DNA of 41,172 bases from JBNJEA01 sp051745395. Its GTDB lineage: Bacteria; Desulfobacterota; Desulfobacteria; Desulfobacterales; Desulfosalsimonadaceae. Positions 32,850-40,919 of the stretch are shown here, piece after piece. Positions within the stretch are counted from its first letter, which is position 1, and every line of letters starts with the position of its first letter. Under the pieces are notes generated by a model. The model searched no databases. It saw nothing but the letters and a program-made list of their open reading frames with translations, and was not told where the DNA came from. The stretch covers positions 1 through 41,172 of the forward strand of contig JBNJEA010000008.1 in the NCBI GenBank assembly GCA_051745395.1, in the 5' to 3' direction. The position numbers and the translations under genes were made by a program.

Positions 32850-33149
32850 GTGAATTCCAAAATAACCTGTTGGGTCTGTTCGGTGTGCGGGCAGTCGCTT
32901 TATCGTCTGGTGGAAACGGGTTTTTTTGTTACCATCAAGACCCGCCAATACTGGGGTAGCGATGCACCGGGCCGGAAAAATATCTCTTTGGTTTGTCCGG
33001 CTTGCTGTGGTATAAATGGTGCTGTCCATGCAGCCAGAAAGAATCCAAAAGATTCGGGCCATTCAACGGATTGCGGTTTTTGGAGAAATTGTTTTGGATT
33101 CGGCTGTCGACGTTGCCGGACGCAGCGGGCATCGCCGATTAGGGCGTAG
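32850..33149 (+). CDS. possible small zinc-ribbon protein (doubtful)
   Basis: The first 60 codons of this 99-codon frame read like a real zinc-ribbon protein: TCWVCSVCGQSLYRLVETGF followed about 25 residues later by SLVCPACC, giving a C-x2-C ... C-x2-C pattern. The remainder is not protein-like. It opens at GTG with no Shine-Dalgarno, and lies on the plus strand in the 480-base gap between trmI and selC, where I find nothing else. It may be a decayed or frameshifted gene, or chance. Confidence 0.3.
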   Translation: MNSKITCWVCSVCGQSLYRLVETGFFVTIKTRQYWGSDAPGRKNISLVCPACCGINGAVHAARKNPKDSGHSTDCGFWRNCFGFGCRRCRTQRASPIRA

Positions 33150-33199
33150 GGATCCGCGTAAAATTTGTTGCGTATAATGTGTTGATTTTTATAGGGAAG

Positions 33200-33297
33200 T
33201 GGCGGAAGTGCATGGGAATCGAACCCACCCGGGACGGTGTTAACGCCCCACACCGGATTTGAAGTCCGGGAGCCCCACCAGTGAGCTGCGCACTTCC
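33200..33297 (-). tRNA. selC: tRNA-Sec (selenocysteine, anticodon TCA)
   Basis: Minus strand, 98 nt with encoded CCA. The 8-bp acceptor stem (GGAAGTGC/GCACTTCC) and the long extra arm (GTGGGGC, then a loop with GTTAACACC) are hallmarks of bacterial tRNA-Sec. The anticodon stem-loop CCGGA-CTTCAAA-TCCGG gives TCA, which reads UGA. The T loop is TTCGATT. Discriminator G precedes CCA (33200-33202). It shows that the organism can insert selenocysteine; selA, selB and selD are not in this window. Confidence 0.97.
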
Positions 33298-33315
33298 GCG
33301 TTGATGGTCAGGGAA

Positions 33316-33343
33316 AAAATACCGCTTACATTTTTTTTGTCAA
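33316..33343 (-). promoter_or_regulatory. sigma-70 promoter of selC
   Basis: On the minus strand a perfect -35 TTGACA (33338-33343), 16-base spacer and -10 TATTTT (33316-33321; 4 of 6 matches) lie 18 bases before the tRNA-Sec 5' end, giving a short leader. The same DNA precedes the divergent M20 peptidase gene. Confidence 0.75.
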
Positions 33344-33365
33344 GTTTTTTAAAGGTGATGGCGCA

Positions 33366-34529
33366 ATGGTCAACGCAATGGTCAACAGGGAGCGACTCGC
33401 GGAAACATTTAAAACACTGGTCGGCATCGACAGCATTTCCCGGGAGGAAGGAGCGGTTTCGCACGAGATCCGAAAAATTGTCGAATCGCTGGGAGCCGAA
33501 GTCTTCATTGACGACAGCGGCCGTCAGACCGGCAGTGATACGGGAAATCTTATCGCCAAGTTTGAAGGCGACAAAGCCGTGCCGCCTTTATTGCTCAATG
33601 CCCACATGGATACGGTGGCACCCGGTAAAGGCGTGGTGGCCGAATTCAAGGACGGCGTGTTTAAAAGCGGCGGCAACACCGTGCTGGGCGCTGATGATAA
33701 AAGCGCTGTCGCCATTATCATTGAAACCCTGCGGGTGCTTCGGGAAAACGCCGTTTCCCACGGGCCCCTGGAGGTGGTCTTTACCATCTGCGAGGAAATC
33801 GGGCTGCTGGGGGCCAAGCACCTGGATTACCGGCTGCTGAGCGCCCCCTACGGATACGCACTGGATACCGCCGATACGGAAACCGTCATTACCCGGGCCC
33901 CGGCGGCCAACCGTTTCGATTTGACCGTACACGGCAAGTCCGCCCACGCGGGTGCGGACCCTGAAAAGGGCATCAACGCCATCGCCCTGGCCAGTCAGGC
34001 CATTGCAAGCGTCGAACTCGGGCGAATCGATGAAGAGACCACGTGCAATATCGGTTTTATCGACTGTCCGGGTGCCACCAACGTGGTCCCCGACCGGGTG
34101 CGGGTCAAGGGCGAGGTCCGCAGCCATGACACCGAAAAACTGGCGCAGGTGACCGAAAATATCGTCGGCACGTTCGAACGGGTGGTCGAAACCTGCCCGG
34201 AAAGAGACGATGTAACCGGTCTGCCCAGTATTTCCGTTGATATTGAAAACGAATTTCCAAAGACCGAGATCGCGGAAACCCATCCCGTGGTCCGTCTGGC
34301 CCATCAGGCCGCCCGGAACCTGGGACGGGAAATGAGTGTCAAAAAAACCGGCGGCGGATCGGATGCCAATATCTTTTTTTCAAAAGGCATTGTCACCGGC
34401 GTGATCGGGACCGGCATGCGCGATATCCATACCGTGCGGGAATGGATCCGGCTGGCCGACATGGTCGGGACCGTGGAGCTGTTGCTGGAAATCATCGGCT
34501 GCCACGCCAGTGAAACGGATGCGTCATGA
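33366..34529 (+). CDS. M20 family metallopeptidase (PepT-like)
   Basis: A 387-residue zinc peptidase of the M20 family, closest in pattern to tripeptidase PepT-like proteins. Zinc-site motifs: NAHMDTVAPGKG near residue 78, VLGADDKSAVA near residue 109, the catalytic pair in TICEEIGLLGAKH near residue 139, ALDTADTE, and the last ligand in DIHTVREW near residue 355. A dimerisation domain sits in between. The start is inside a tandem duplication (two ATGGTCAAC copies 12 bases apart); ATG 33366 is preferred because AAAGGTGA lies seven bases upstream. It overlaps larC by ATGA. The substrate peptide is unknown. Confidence 0.88.
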   Translation: MVNAMVNRERLAETFKTLVGIDSISREEGAVSHEIRKIVESLGAEVFIDDSGRQTGSDTGNLIAKFEGDKAVPPLLLNAHMDTVAPGKGVVAEFKDGVFKSGGNTVLGADDKSAVAIIIETLRVLRENAVSHGPLEVVFTICEEIGLLGAKHLDYRLLSAPYGYALDTADTETVITRAPAANRFDLTVHGKSAHAGADPEKGINAIALASQAIASVELGRIDEETTCNIGFIDCPGATNVVPDRVRVKGEVRSHDTEKLAQVTENIVGTFERVVETCPERDDVTGLPSISVDIENEFPKTEIAETHPVVRLAHQAARNLGREMSVKKTGGGSDANIFFSKGIVTGVIGTGMRDIHTVREWIRLADMVGTVELLLEIIGCHASETDAS

Positions 34530-35689
34530 TCGCCTATTTTGATTGTTTTTCCGGCATCAGCGGCGATATGACTTTGGGGGCGCTGGTCGATCTCGGGGTC
34601 TCTGCCCAGTGGATCCAGGAAATGATCCGGACAAAACTGGGCCTGACCGGGTTCGATCTTTCCGTTTCCACCGAGTGGCGCGCCGGCATTGCCGGCAAAA
34701 AAGTCGACGTGCATGTCGACGACAACACGGAGCGCGATTATGGGCAGATCCGGCAGATGATTGCGCAAAGCCAACTTCCGGCGCCGGTGATGCAAAACAG
34801 CCTGGCCATGTTCGAGCGCCTGGCGGTTGCGGAATCGGGCATCCACGGCTGTGCCGTCGATGCGGTGCATTTCCATGAACTCGGCGGCGTGGATGCCATC
34901 GTCGATATCGTGGGCGCGGCGCTGGGGATCTACTACCTGGACATCGATACCGTGGTGGCGTCAAAAATCGCACTGGGCTCCGGCACGGTGACCTGCCGCC
35001 ACGGACGGCTGCCGGTGCCGGCGCCGGCCACCCTGGCCGTTTTGGACAACGTGCCGGTATACGGCACGGATGCCGGGTGCGAACTGGTCACGCCCACCGG
35101 CGCGGCCATCATAACTTCTCTGGCCGACACCTTTGACGTCCTGCCGGACATGGTGATCGAAAAAACTGGCTATGGCGCCGGACAGCGGGATCTGTATCCG
35201 CGCGCGAACCTGCTTCGGGTCATGGTGGGCACGGCGGCGGGCGGGCAAACCGAAGCCGTGGAAGTGGTCGAAACCGCCATTGACGACATGAATCCGGAAA
35301 TGTTCGGGTATTTGACCGAGCGGTTGATAGAAGACGGGGCCGTAGATGTCTCCCTGATGCCCGTGTACATGAAAAAGGGCCGGCCCGGCACGTTTTTGCA
35401 GGTGCTTTGTCACCGGTCAAACCGCCAGGCGGCCGTTTCGCGTATATTAAACGAAACCACGGCCATCGGCATCCGCCATTACGCAGTCAACCGGCAGGTC
35501 CTTTCCCGGTGGCAGGAAAACGTTTCCACCGAATACGGGACGGTGGCGGCCAAGCGGGTCCGCCTGCCGAACGGCCGGACCCGGCTGGCCCCCGAATACG
35601 AGGCCTGCAAGGCGGTTGCACAGGAAAAAGGGGTGCCGATCGGAGATGTGTATGCCGCGGTGATGCGGCAGGCGGAGAATCCGTCATAA
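34526..35689 (+). CDS. larC: nickel-pincer cofactor biosynthesis protein LarC
   Basis: A 387-residue LarC, the CTP-dependent nickel insertase that completes the nickel-pincer nucleotide cofactor of lactate racemase and related enzymes. It starts with the family signature MIAYFDCFSGISGDMTLGAL, and has HFHELGGVDAIVDIVGAA near residue 112, LVTPTGAAII near residue 188 and the C-terminal VETAIDDMNPEMFGYLTERL region near residue 250. It is encoded as one continuous frame, unlike the larC1/larC2 pair of Lactobacillus. larA, larB and larE are not in the window. It starts within the stop of the M20 peptidase gene. Confidence 0.92.
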   Translation: MIAYFDCFSGISGDMTLGALVDLGVSAQWIQEMIRTKLGLTGFDLSVSTEWRAGIAGKKVDVHVDDNTERDYGQIRQMIAQSQLPAPVMQNSLAMFERLAVAESGIHGCAVDAVHFHELGGVDAIVDIVGAALGIYYLDIDTVVASKIALGSGTVTCRHGRLPVPAPATLAVLDNVPVYGTDAGCELVTPTGAAIITSLADTFDVLPDMVIEKTGYGAGQRDLYPRANLLRVMVGTAAGGQTEAVEVVETAIDDMNPEMFGYLTERLIEDGAVDVSLMPVYMKKGRPGTFLQVLCHRSNRQAAVSRILNETTAIGIRHYAVNRQVLSRWQENVSTEYGTVAAKRVRLPNGRTRLAPEYEACKAVAQEKGVPIGDVYAAVMRQAENPS

Positions 35690-35714
35690 CTTATCGATTG
35701 GTGGCAGCAAGGGC

Positions 35715-36185
35715 TTGAAAATTTTCGTACATCTCAGAAAACACTTAATTATCGGTACGGCCACGGCAGGCTATATCGGCAAAATTCCCTTTGCGCCGGG
35801 CACGTTCGGCTCCCTGCCGGGCATTTTGTTGTTCTGGCTGGTCGCGCCTTTTCCGCTCGGCATCGGGCTGCTGGTTCTGGCCGCGATCATCGCCGCAGCG
35901 GTCTGGGCCGCGGACCGGGCTGAGCACGTCATGGGCTGCAAGGACCCGAAAAGCGTGGTCATCGATGAGATCGCCGGCATGGGCGTGGCCTTTGCGGGTC
36001 TGCCGTTTTCCTGGCCCGTGGCCGCGGCCGGCTTTATCGTGTTTCGCTTTTTTGATATTGTAAAACCCTATCCCATCGGCTGGCTGGAAAAAAAGTATTC
36101 CGGCGGCCTGGGGGTGGTCATCGATGATGTGGCCGCCGGTTTGATTACGCGCGTGGTGCTCGGTATTGGTTGTTACCTGATATAG
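35715..36185 (+). CDS. pgpA: phosphatidylglycerophosphatase A
   Basis: A 156-residue inner-membrane enzyme that dephosphorylates phosphatidylglycerophosphate to phosphatidylglycerol. The family motifs GKIPFAPGTFGSLPGI near residue 22 and KSVVIDEIAGMGVAF near residue 79 (acidic metal-binding D-E) are present, plus hydrophobic helices and the terminal VIDDVAAGL. The frame opens at TTG 35715 with a weak AAGGG ahead. pgpA upstream of thpR and recA is a common order in Desulfobacterota, often with cinA between, which is missing here. Confidence 0.9.
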   Translation: MKIFVHLRKHLIIGTATAGYIGKIPFAPGTFGSLPGILLFWLVAPFPLGIGLLVLAAIIAAAVWAADRAEHVMGCKDPKSVVIDEIAGMGVAFAGLPFSWPVAAAGFIVFRFFDIVKPYPIGWLEKKYSGGLGVVIDDVAAGLITRVVLGIGCYLI

Positions 36186-36209
36186 GATATGGAAAAAGGA
36201 GCGATACCT

Positions 36210-36812
36210 GTGACGCAAAAAGCCGGGGAGAAGGGCAAAACCATCCGGTCGTTTGTGGCCATAGAACTGCCGGCCCCCATTCAGCAGGCCCTGGGGCAGC
36301 TGCAGGCGCAGATCCGGGAGACCGGTCTTTCGGCCAAGTGGTCCGTGCCGGAAAACATTCACCTGACCCTGCAGTTTCTCGGCGATGTCTCACCGGCGGC
36401 CATTGCACAAATCGGCGAATCCATGGCGGCCACGGCGGCCGGGTTTTTCCCCATGGAACTTTATGGGCAAAGCGTGGGCGTTTTTCCCGGTGTAAAGCGG
36501 GCCCGGGTGCTGTGGACCGGGGTGGGCGGCGACACCGAGGTACTCGGCCGGCTGCAGCAGGATCTGGCGGACCGGCTTTCGCAGATTGGATTTGAAAAGG
36601 AAAAGCGGCGGTTTGCGGGACATTTCACCCTGGCACGGTTTAAAGACCGGGTGGACCCGGAAACCGTGATTTCGGTAACCCGGCAGTTCGGCGATTTTGT
36701 CACGCAAGCCTTTGTCGTGGATGCCATTCATCTGTTTGAAAGCCGGTTGACGCCCAAAGGGCCGGTGTATTCAAAGTTGAAAACCTGTGCCCTTGCAGGG
36801 GGTGATGGGTAA
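36210..36812 (+). CDS. thpR: RNA 2',3'-cyclic phosphodiesterase
   Basis: A 200-residue 2H phosphoesterase (formerly LigT), which opens 2',3'-cyclic phosphates to 2'-phosphates. Both H-x-T-x motifs are present: HLTLQFLG near residue 51 and HFTLARFK near residue 138. The frame opens at ATG 36189, but GTG 36210 is a better start because AAGGAG lies eight bases upstream, whereas the ATG has only AGGA two bases away. It follows pgpA by 24 bases and precedes recA. Confidence 0.88.
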   Translation: MTQKAGEKGKTIRSFVAIELPAPIQQALGQLQAQIRETGLSAKWSVPENIHLTLQFLGDVSPAAIAQIGESMAATAAGFFPMELYGQSVGVFPGVKRARVLWTGVGGDTEVLGRLQQDLADRLSQIGFEKEKRRFAGHFTLARFKDRVDPETVISVTRQFGDFVTQAFVVDAIHLFESRLTPKGPVYSKLKTCALAGGDG

Positions 36813-36849
36813 ACGGCTGCCGGTGAAAAAGATTTATGTTTTGCCTTCA

Positions 36850-36865
36850 TTCTGATACATCAGAA
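36850..36865. promoter_or_regulatory. palindrome upstream of recA (candidate SOS operator)
   Basis: TTCTGAT-AC-ATCAGAA has perfect 7-base arms and lies 76 bases before the recA start. A dyad at this position is what a LexA-type repressor site would look like, and LexA sites differ widely in Deltaproteobacteria. It does not match the E. coli CTGT-N8-ACAG consensus. Confidence 0.45.
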
Positions 36866-36941
36866 CCAAAGCTTGCAAACGGGTTGCGGGCCGCCACAGA
36901 CGGCCCGAACATGCCATCTCGATTTCAGGGGGGAAACGGAT

Positions 36942-38021
36942 ATGTCAGCGAAAACACAGGAGCCATCCACGGAGAAATCCACGGATAAAGAAAAAGCCGT
37001 CCAGACAGCCATGGGCCAGATTGAGCGCCAGTTCGGCAAAGGGGCGATCATGAAACTGGGCAGCAATCATGTCATCGATGTCCCGGCCATTCCCACCGGC
37101 GCGCTGGCCCTGGACCAGGCCCTGGGCGTCGGCGGCCTGCCGCGGGGCCGGGTCACGGAAATATACGGCCCCGAATCGTCGGGCAAAACCACGCTGGCCC
37201 TGCACGCCGTGGCCGAAGCACAGAAGCAGGGCGGGATTGCCGCCTTTGTCGACGCCGAGCACGCCCTGGATACCGCCTATGCCCAGAAGTTGGGCGTCAA
37301 TTGCGATGAATTGCTGGTCTCCCAGCCGGACACCGGCGAGCAGGCGCTGGAAATCGCGGAGATGCTGGTTAGAAGCGGCGCCATTGATATTCTGGTCGTC
37401 GACTCGGTGGCCGCCCTTGTGCCGCGCGCGGAAATCGAGGGCGAGATGGGCGATTCCCACATGGGCCTGCAGGCCCGGCTGATGTCCCAGGCGCTTCGGA
37501 AATTGACCGGGACCATCAGCAAGACCATGACCTCCTTGGTGTTTATCAACCAGATCCGGATGAAAATCGGCGTGGTCTTCGGCAACCCGGAAACCACCAC
37601 CGGCGGAAACGCCCTGAAGTTTTATTCCACGGTCCGCATCGAGGTTCGCCGCACCGGTTCCATCAAGGAGGGCCAGGACATCGTGGGCAGCCGGACCAAG
37701 GCCAAGGTGGTGAAAAACAAGGTCGCCCCGCCGTTTAAGGAAGCCGAATTCGACGTTATGTACGGCACGGGCATTTCGTCCACGGCCGATTTGCTCGACA
37801 TCGGCGTCAAGGCCGGGGTCATCGACAAAAGCGGCTCCTGGTATTCCTATGAAGGCGAACGGATGGGCCAGGGCCGGGAGAACGTGAAGAAGTATTTCGG
37901 CGACCACCCGGATTTTTATCAGCAATTGCGCGAAAAGGTTAAAGCGGCCATCGGTCTGGGGGCTGCGGAAAACACCGAACAACCACCGGCGGAAGAAGGC
38001 AAGGCGGCTGCGCAAAAATAG
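36942..38021 (+). CDS. recA: recombinase RecA
   Basis: A 359-residue RecA, the strand-exchange ATPase that also triggers LexA cleavage. Features: Lys-rich N-terminus, GKGAIMKLG, Walker A GPESSGKTTLA near residue 80, the VDAEHALD strand, Walker B ILVVDSVAALVP, the L1/L2 regions around MGLQARLMSQALRKL and GNPETTTGGNALKF, and an acidic/Ala-rich tail. The open frame extends upstream to 36873, but ATG 36942 follows AGGGGGGAAA and gives the standard RecA start. alaS follows 22 bases later; recX, often between them, is absent. Confidence 0.97.
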   Translation: MSAKTQEPSTEKSTDKEKAVQTAMGQIERQFGKGAIMKLGSNHVIDVPAIPTGALALDQALGVGGLPRGRVTEIYGPESSGKTTLALHAVAEAQKQGGIAAFVDAEHALDTAYAQKLGVNCDELLVSQPDTGEQALEIAEMLVRSGAIDILVVDSVAALVPRAEIEGEMGDSHMGLQARLMSQALRKLTGTISKTMTSLVFINQIRMKIGVVFGNPETTTGGNALKFYSTVRIEVRRTGSIKEGQDIVGSRTKAKVVKNKVAPPFKEAEFDVMYGTGISSTADLLDIGVKAGVIDKSGSWYSYEGERMGQGRENVKKYFGDHPDFYQQLREKVKAAIGLGAAENTEQPPAEEGKAAAQK

Positions 38022-38043
38022 CGAATCGGCAGATGGGGTTTAC

Positions 38044-40683
38044 ATGACGGGAAACGAGATTCGGCAGAAGTTTTTTGATTATTTCAGGGCCCAGGGCCAC
38101 CAGGTTGTCCGCAGTTCGGGGTTAATCCCCCACGAGGACCCGACGCTGCTGTTTACCAATGCCGGAATGGTGCAGTTCAAACGCGTGTTTCTCGGCGAGG
38201 AAAAGCGCGACTACACCCGGGCGGCCACGTCCCAGAAATGCCTGCGCGCCGGCGGCAAGCACAACGACCTGGAAAACGTGGGCTACACGGCCCGGCATCA
38301 CACCTTCTTCGAAATGCTGGGCAATTTTTCCTTCGGCGATTATTTTAAGGACCGCGCCATTGCCTATGCCTGGGAGATGTTGGTCGACGTATTGGGCCTG
38401 CCGGCGGAAAAGTTATGGATTTCCGTGTATTTGGACGATGACGAGGCCTATGACATCTGGGCAAAGCAGATCGGCGTGCCTGAAGCGCGCATCGTCCGGC
38501 TCGGTGAATCGGAAAATTACTGGTCCATGGGCGATACCGGCCCGTGCGGGCCGTGTTCGGAGATTTTAATCGACCGCGGCGCCGAGTTGGGCTGCGGCCG
38601 GCCCGATTGCATGCCGGGCTGCGAGTGCGACCGGTACCTAGAGATCTGGAATCTCGTTTTCATGCAGTACAACCGCGATGAAAACGGCCACATGACGCCG
38701 CTGCCCAAGCCGAGCATCGACACCGGCATGGGCCTGGAACGCATCACCTCTGTGCTCCAGGACGTGTCCACCAATTTCGACACGGACCTGTTTACCCCGA
38801 TCATGGAAACCATTGAATCGCTTTCCGGCTGCAAAATGGGGCAGGATCACCAGACCGACGTGGCCATGAAGGTCATTGCCGATCACAGCCGGGCGGCTGC
38901 GTTTTTGATCGGCGATGGGGTGCTGCCCTCCAACGACGGCCGGGGCTATGTCTTGCGCCGGATTTTGCGCCGGGCCATTCGCTACGGCAGAAACATCTCG
39001 CTGACCGAGCCGTTTTTGCACAAGACGGTGGAACCGGTCTTTGAAGTCATGCGCGACGGCTACCCGGAACTTTCCGAAGAGCGGGCCTTTATCACCAACG
39101 TGTTAAAAAATGAAGAAGAGCGCTTTCTGGAAACCCTGGACAAGGGGCTGAAGCTTTTACATGAAACCCTTGCCGACATGGACAAGACCGGTGAAAAAGT
39201 GGTCTCCGGGGACCTGATTTTCAAGCTCTATGACACGTTCGGCTTTCCGGTCGATATCGTGCGCGACGTGGTCCGCGACCAGGGCCTGGACTTGGACATG
39301 GACGGGTTTGACCGGGCCATGGCCGAGCGCCGGGAAAATTCGCGATCGGTATCGGCGTTTTCCAATATCAGCGAGGCCTACAAAAAATTTTCCGCCACCA
39401 CGGACCGTCGGCCGGAGTTTGTGGGCTATGACCGCCTGGAAACCGATGCGGAGCTTTTGTTGCTGGTCGTCGACGGCGAGGCGGTGGATCGGGCCGAAGC
39501 CGGACAGGCCGTCGAGGTGGTGGCCGAAAAAACCCCGTTTTATGCCGCTGCCGGCGGTCAGGTCGGCGATGCCGGCACCATTTCCGGTGACGGTTTTGAG
39601 ATCGCGGTCAACGACACCGTCAAGGACCCCACCGGCCTGATCATCCACCAGAGCGAAGTGGTTTCGGGCACGGTTGCCACGGGACAAAACGGCCATCTCG
39701 CCGTAGATGGCCAAAAACGGCGGGCCACGGCCTTAAACCACACGGCCACCCATATCCTGCATGCATCGCTGCGGCAGGTGATAGGCGATCATGTGCGCCA
39801 GTCCGGCTCCTATGTGGCCCCGGACCGGCTGCGGTTCGACTTTACCCATTTTTCGCAAGTTTCCAAAGAAGAACTCGAACAGATCGAAACCCTGGTCAAT
39901 GACCGGATCCGGGAAAACGTGCCCGTGGAAACCAATGAAATGGATTTTGAGGAAGCCTTCCAGAGCGGGGCGGTGGCCCTGTTCGAGGAAAAATACGGCG
40001 ACCGGGTCCGGGTGGTGTCCTTGGATCCGTTCAGCCGGGAACTGTGCGGCGGCACCCATACGGGGCAGACCGGCAATATCGGGCTGTTTAAAATCATTTC
40101 CGAAGCCAGTGTCGCCGCCGGCGTGCGCCGGATCGAGGCCATGACCGGCGCGGCGGCCGTCGCCCATGTCCAGGAAGTCGAACGGCAACTAAACGAGGCC
40201 GCCCGCATGGTCAAGGAGCGCCCCGAAGCCCTGCCCCAACGGGTGGAGGCCCTGCTGGCCAATCAGAAACAGCTGGAAAAAACCGTTGAGCAGTTGAAAC
40301 TCAAGGCGGCGGCCAAGTCGGCCGACCGGATGACCGACGAGGTCCAATCCGTCGACGGGGTCCAGGTGCTGGCCAAGACCGTTCAGGCCGACAATCCGGG
40401 GGCGCTTCGCAGCCTGGCCGATCAGTTCAGGGAAAAGATGAAATCGGGCATCGTGGTCCTCGGCGCCCCCAGCGGCGAAAAAGCCATGCTCGTGGCCATC
40501 GTGACCAAGGACTTAATGGATCGGTTTCATGCCGGCAACATTGTCAAGGAAGTCGCCGCGGAAGTCGGCGGCGGCGGCGGCGGCCGTCCGGACATGGCCC
40601 AGGCCGGCGGCTCCCGGCCCGAAAACCTGGACCGGGCCATGGAAAAGGTCTACGAGGTGGTCCGCCAGGCTGCGGCCGGGTGA
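38044..40683 (+). CDS. alaS: alanine--tRNA ligase
   Basis: An 879-residue class II aminoacyl-tRNA synthetase. The N-terminus (EIRQKFFDYFRAQGHQVVRS) and HHTFFEMLGNFSFGDYFK mark the aminoacylation core. The editing domain has the zinc motif LNHTATHILHASLRQV and the CGGTH motif (ELCGGTHTGQTG). The C-terminal C-Ala region ends with the glycine-rich EVGGGGGGRPDMAQAGG, which is typical. No truncation or fusion. It is probably co-transcribed with recA. Confidence 0.97.
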   Translation: MTGNEIRQKFFDYFRAQGHQVVRSSGLIPHEDPTLLFTNAGMVQFKRVFLGEEKRDYTRAATSQKCLRAGGKHNDLENVGYTARHHTFFEMLGNFSFGDYFKDRAIAYAWEMLVDVLGLPAEKLWISVYLDDDEAYDIWAKQIGVPEARIVRLGESENYWSMGDTGPCGPCSEILIDRGAELGCGRPDCMPGCECDRYLEIWNLVFMQYNRDENGHMTPLPKPSIDTGMGLERITSVLQDVSTNFDTDLFTPIMETIESLSGCKMGQDHQTDVAMKVIADHSRAAAFLIGDGVLPSNDGRGYVLRRILRRAIRYGRNISLTEPFLHKTVEPVFEVMRDGYPELSEERAFITNVLKNEEERFLETLDKGLKLLHETLADMDKTGEKVVSGDLIFKLYDTFGFPVDIVRDVVRDQGLDLDMDGFDRAMAERRENSRSVSAFSNISEAYKKFSATTDRRPEFVGYDRLETDAELLLLVVDGEAVDRAEAGQAVEVVAEKTPFYAAAGGQVGDAGTISGDGFEIAVNDTVKDPTGLIIHQSEVVSGTVATGQNGHLAVDGQKRRATALNHTATHILHASLRQVIGDHVRQSGSYVAPDRLRFDFTHFSQVSKEELEQIETLVNDRIRENVPVETNEMDFEEAFQSGAVALFEEKYGDRVRVVSLDPFSRELCGGTHTGQTGNIGLFKIISEASVAAGVRRIEAMTGAAAVAHVQEVERQLNEAARMVKERPEALPQRVEALLANQKQLEKTVEQLKLKAAAKSADRMTDEVQSVDGVQVLAKTVQADNPGALRSLADQFREKMKSGIVVLGAPSGEKAMLVAIVTKDLMDRFHAGNIVKEVAAEVGGGGGGRPDMAQAGGSRPENLDRAMEKVYEVVRQAAAG

Positions 40684-40710
40684 CCCCCTTTCAATCCCTT
40701 AACAGCAAAT

Positions 40711-40780
40711 TTTCGCGCCAAGACGCAAAGACGCAAAGTTTTCAAGCCATTCTTGGCGCTCTTGGCGGCTTTGCGCGAGA
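40711..40780. repeat. imperfect inverted repeat built from GACGCAAA/CTTGGCG units
   Basis: Left arm 40711-40737 (contains GACGCAAA twice in tandem after CGCGCCAA) and right arm 40752-40780 (two CTTGGCG units, then CTTTGCGCG) are imperfect reverse complements. The GCCAAGACGCAAAGACGCAAAG string is a well-known dispersed intergenic repeat of Desulfobacterota. It lies after alaS and could also act as a transcript end, though no T-tract is present. Confidence 0.65.
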
Positions 40781-40875
40781 CTAGAAAAAAAGAACTCGAC
40801 GATTCGTCATTTACTGGAGCAAACCGGATAACCACATTGCTCTATTCCCCCCCAAAGAACCTCTCTGTCCCTGCA

Positions 40876-40916
40876 CCCTTGCCCCGGGAACCGGGGAGGG
40901 ATGGGGTGGGGGCCGT
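40876..40916. repeat. G-rich dispersed-type repeat with hairpin
   Basis: CCCCGG/CCGGGG (40882-40887 with 40891-40896) around a GAA loop, flanked by ACCCTT on one side and GGGATGGGGTGGGGG on the other. This CCCC-hairpin-GGGG pattern is seen as a repeated intergenic element in many proteobacterial genomes. I see no coding potential. Confidence 0.5.
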
Positions 40917-40919
40917 GCC

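Noticed and set aside
34526..35689. Programmed frameshift in larC as in Lactobacillus larC1/larC2
   Set aside because: The frame is continuous over 387 codons, so no frameshift is needed.
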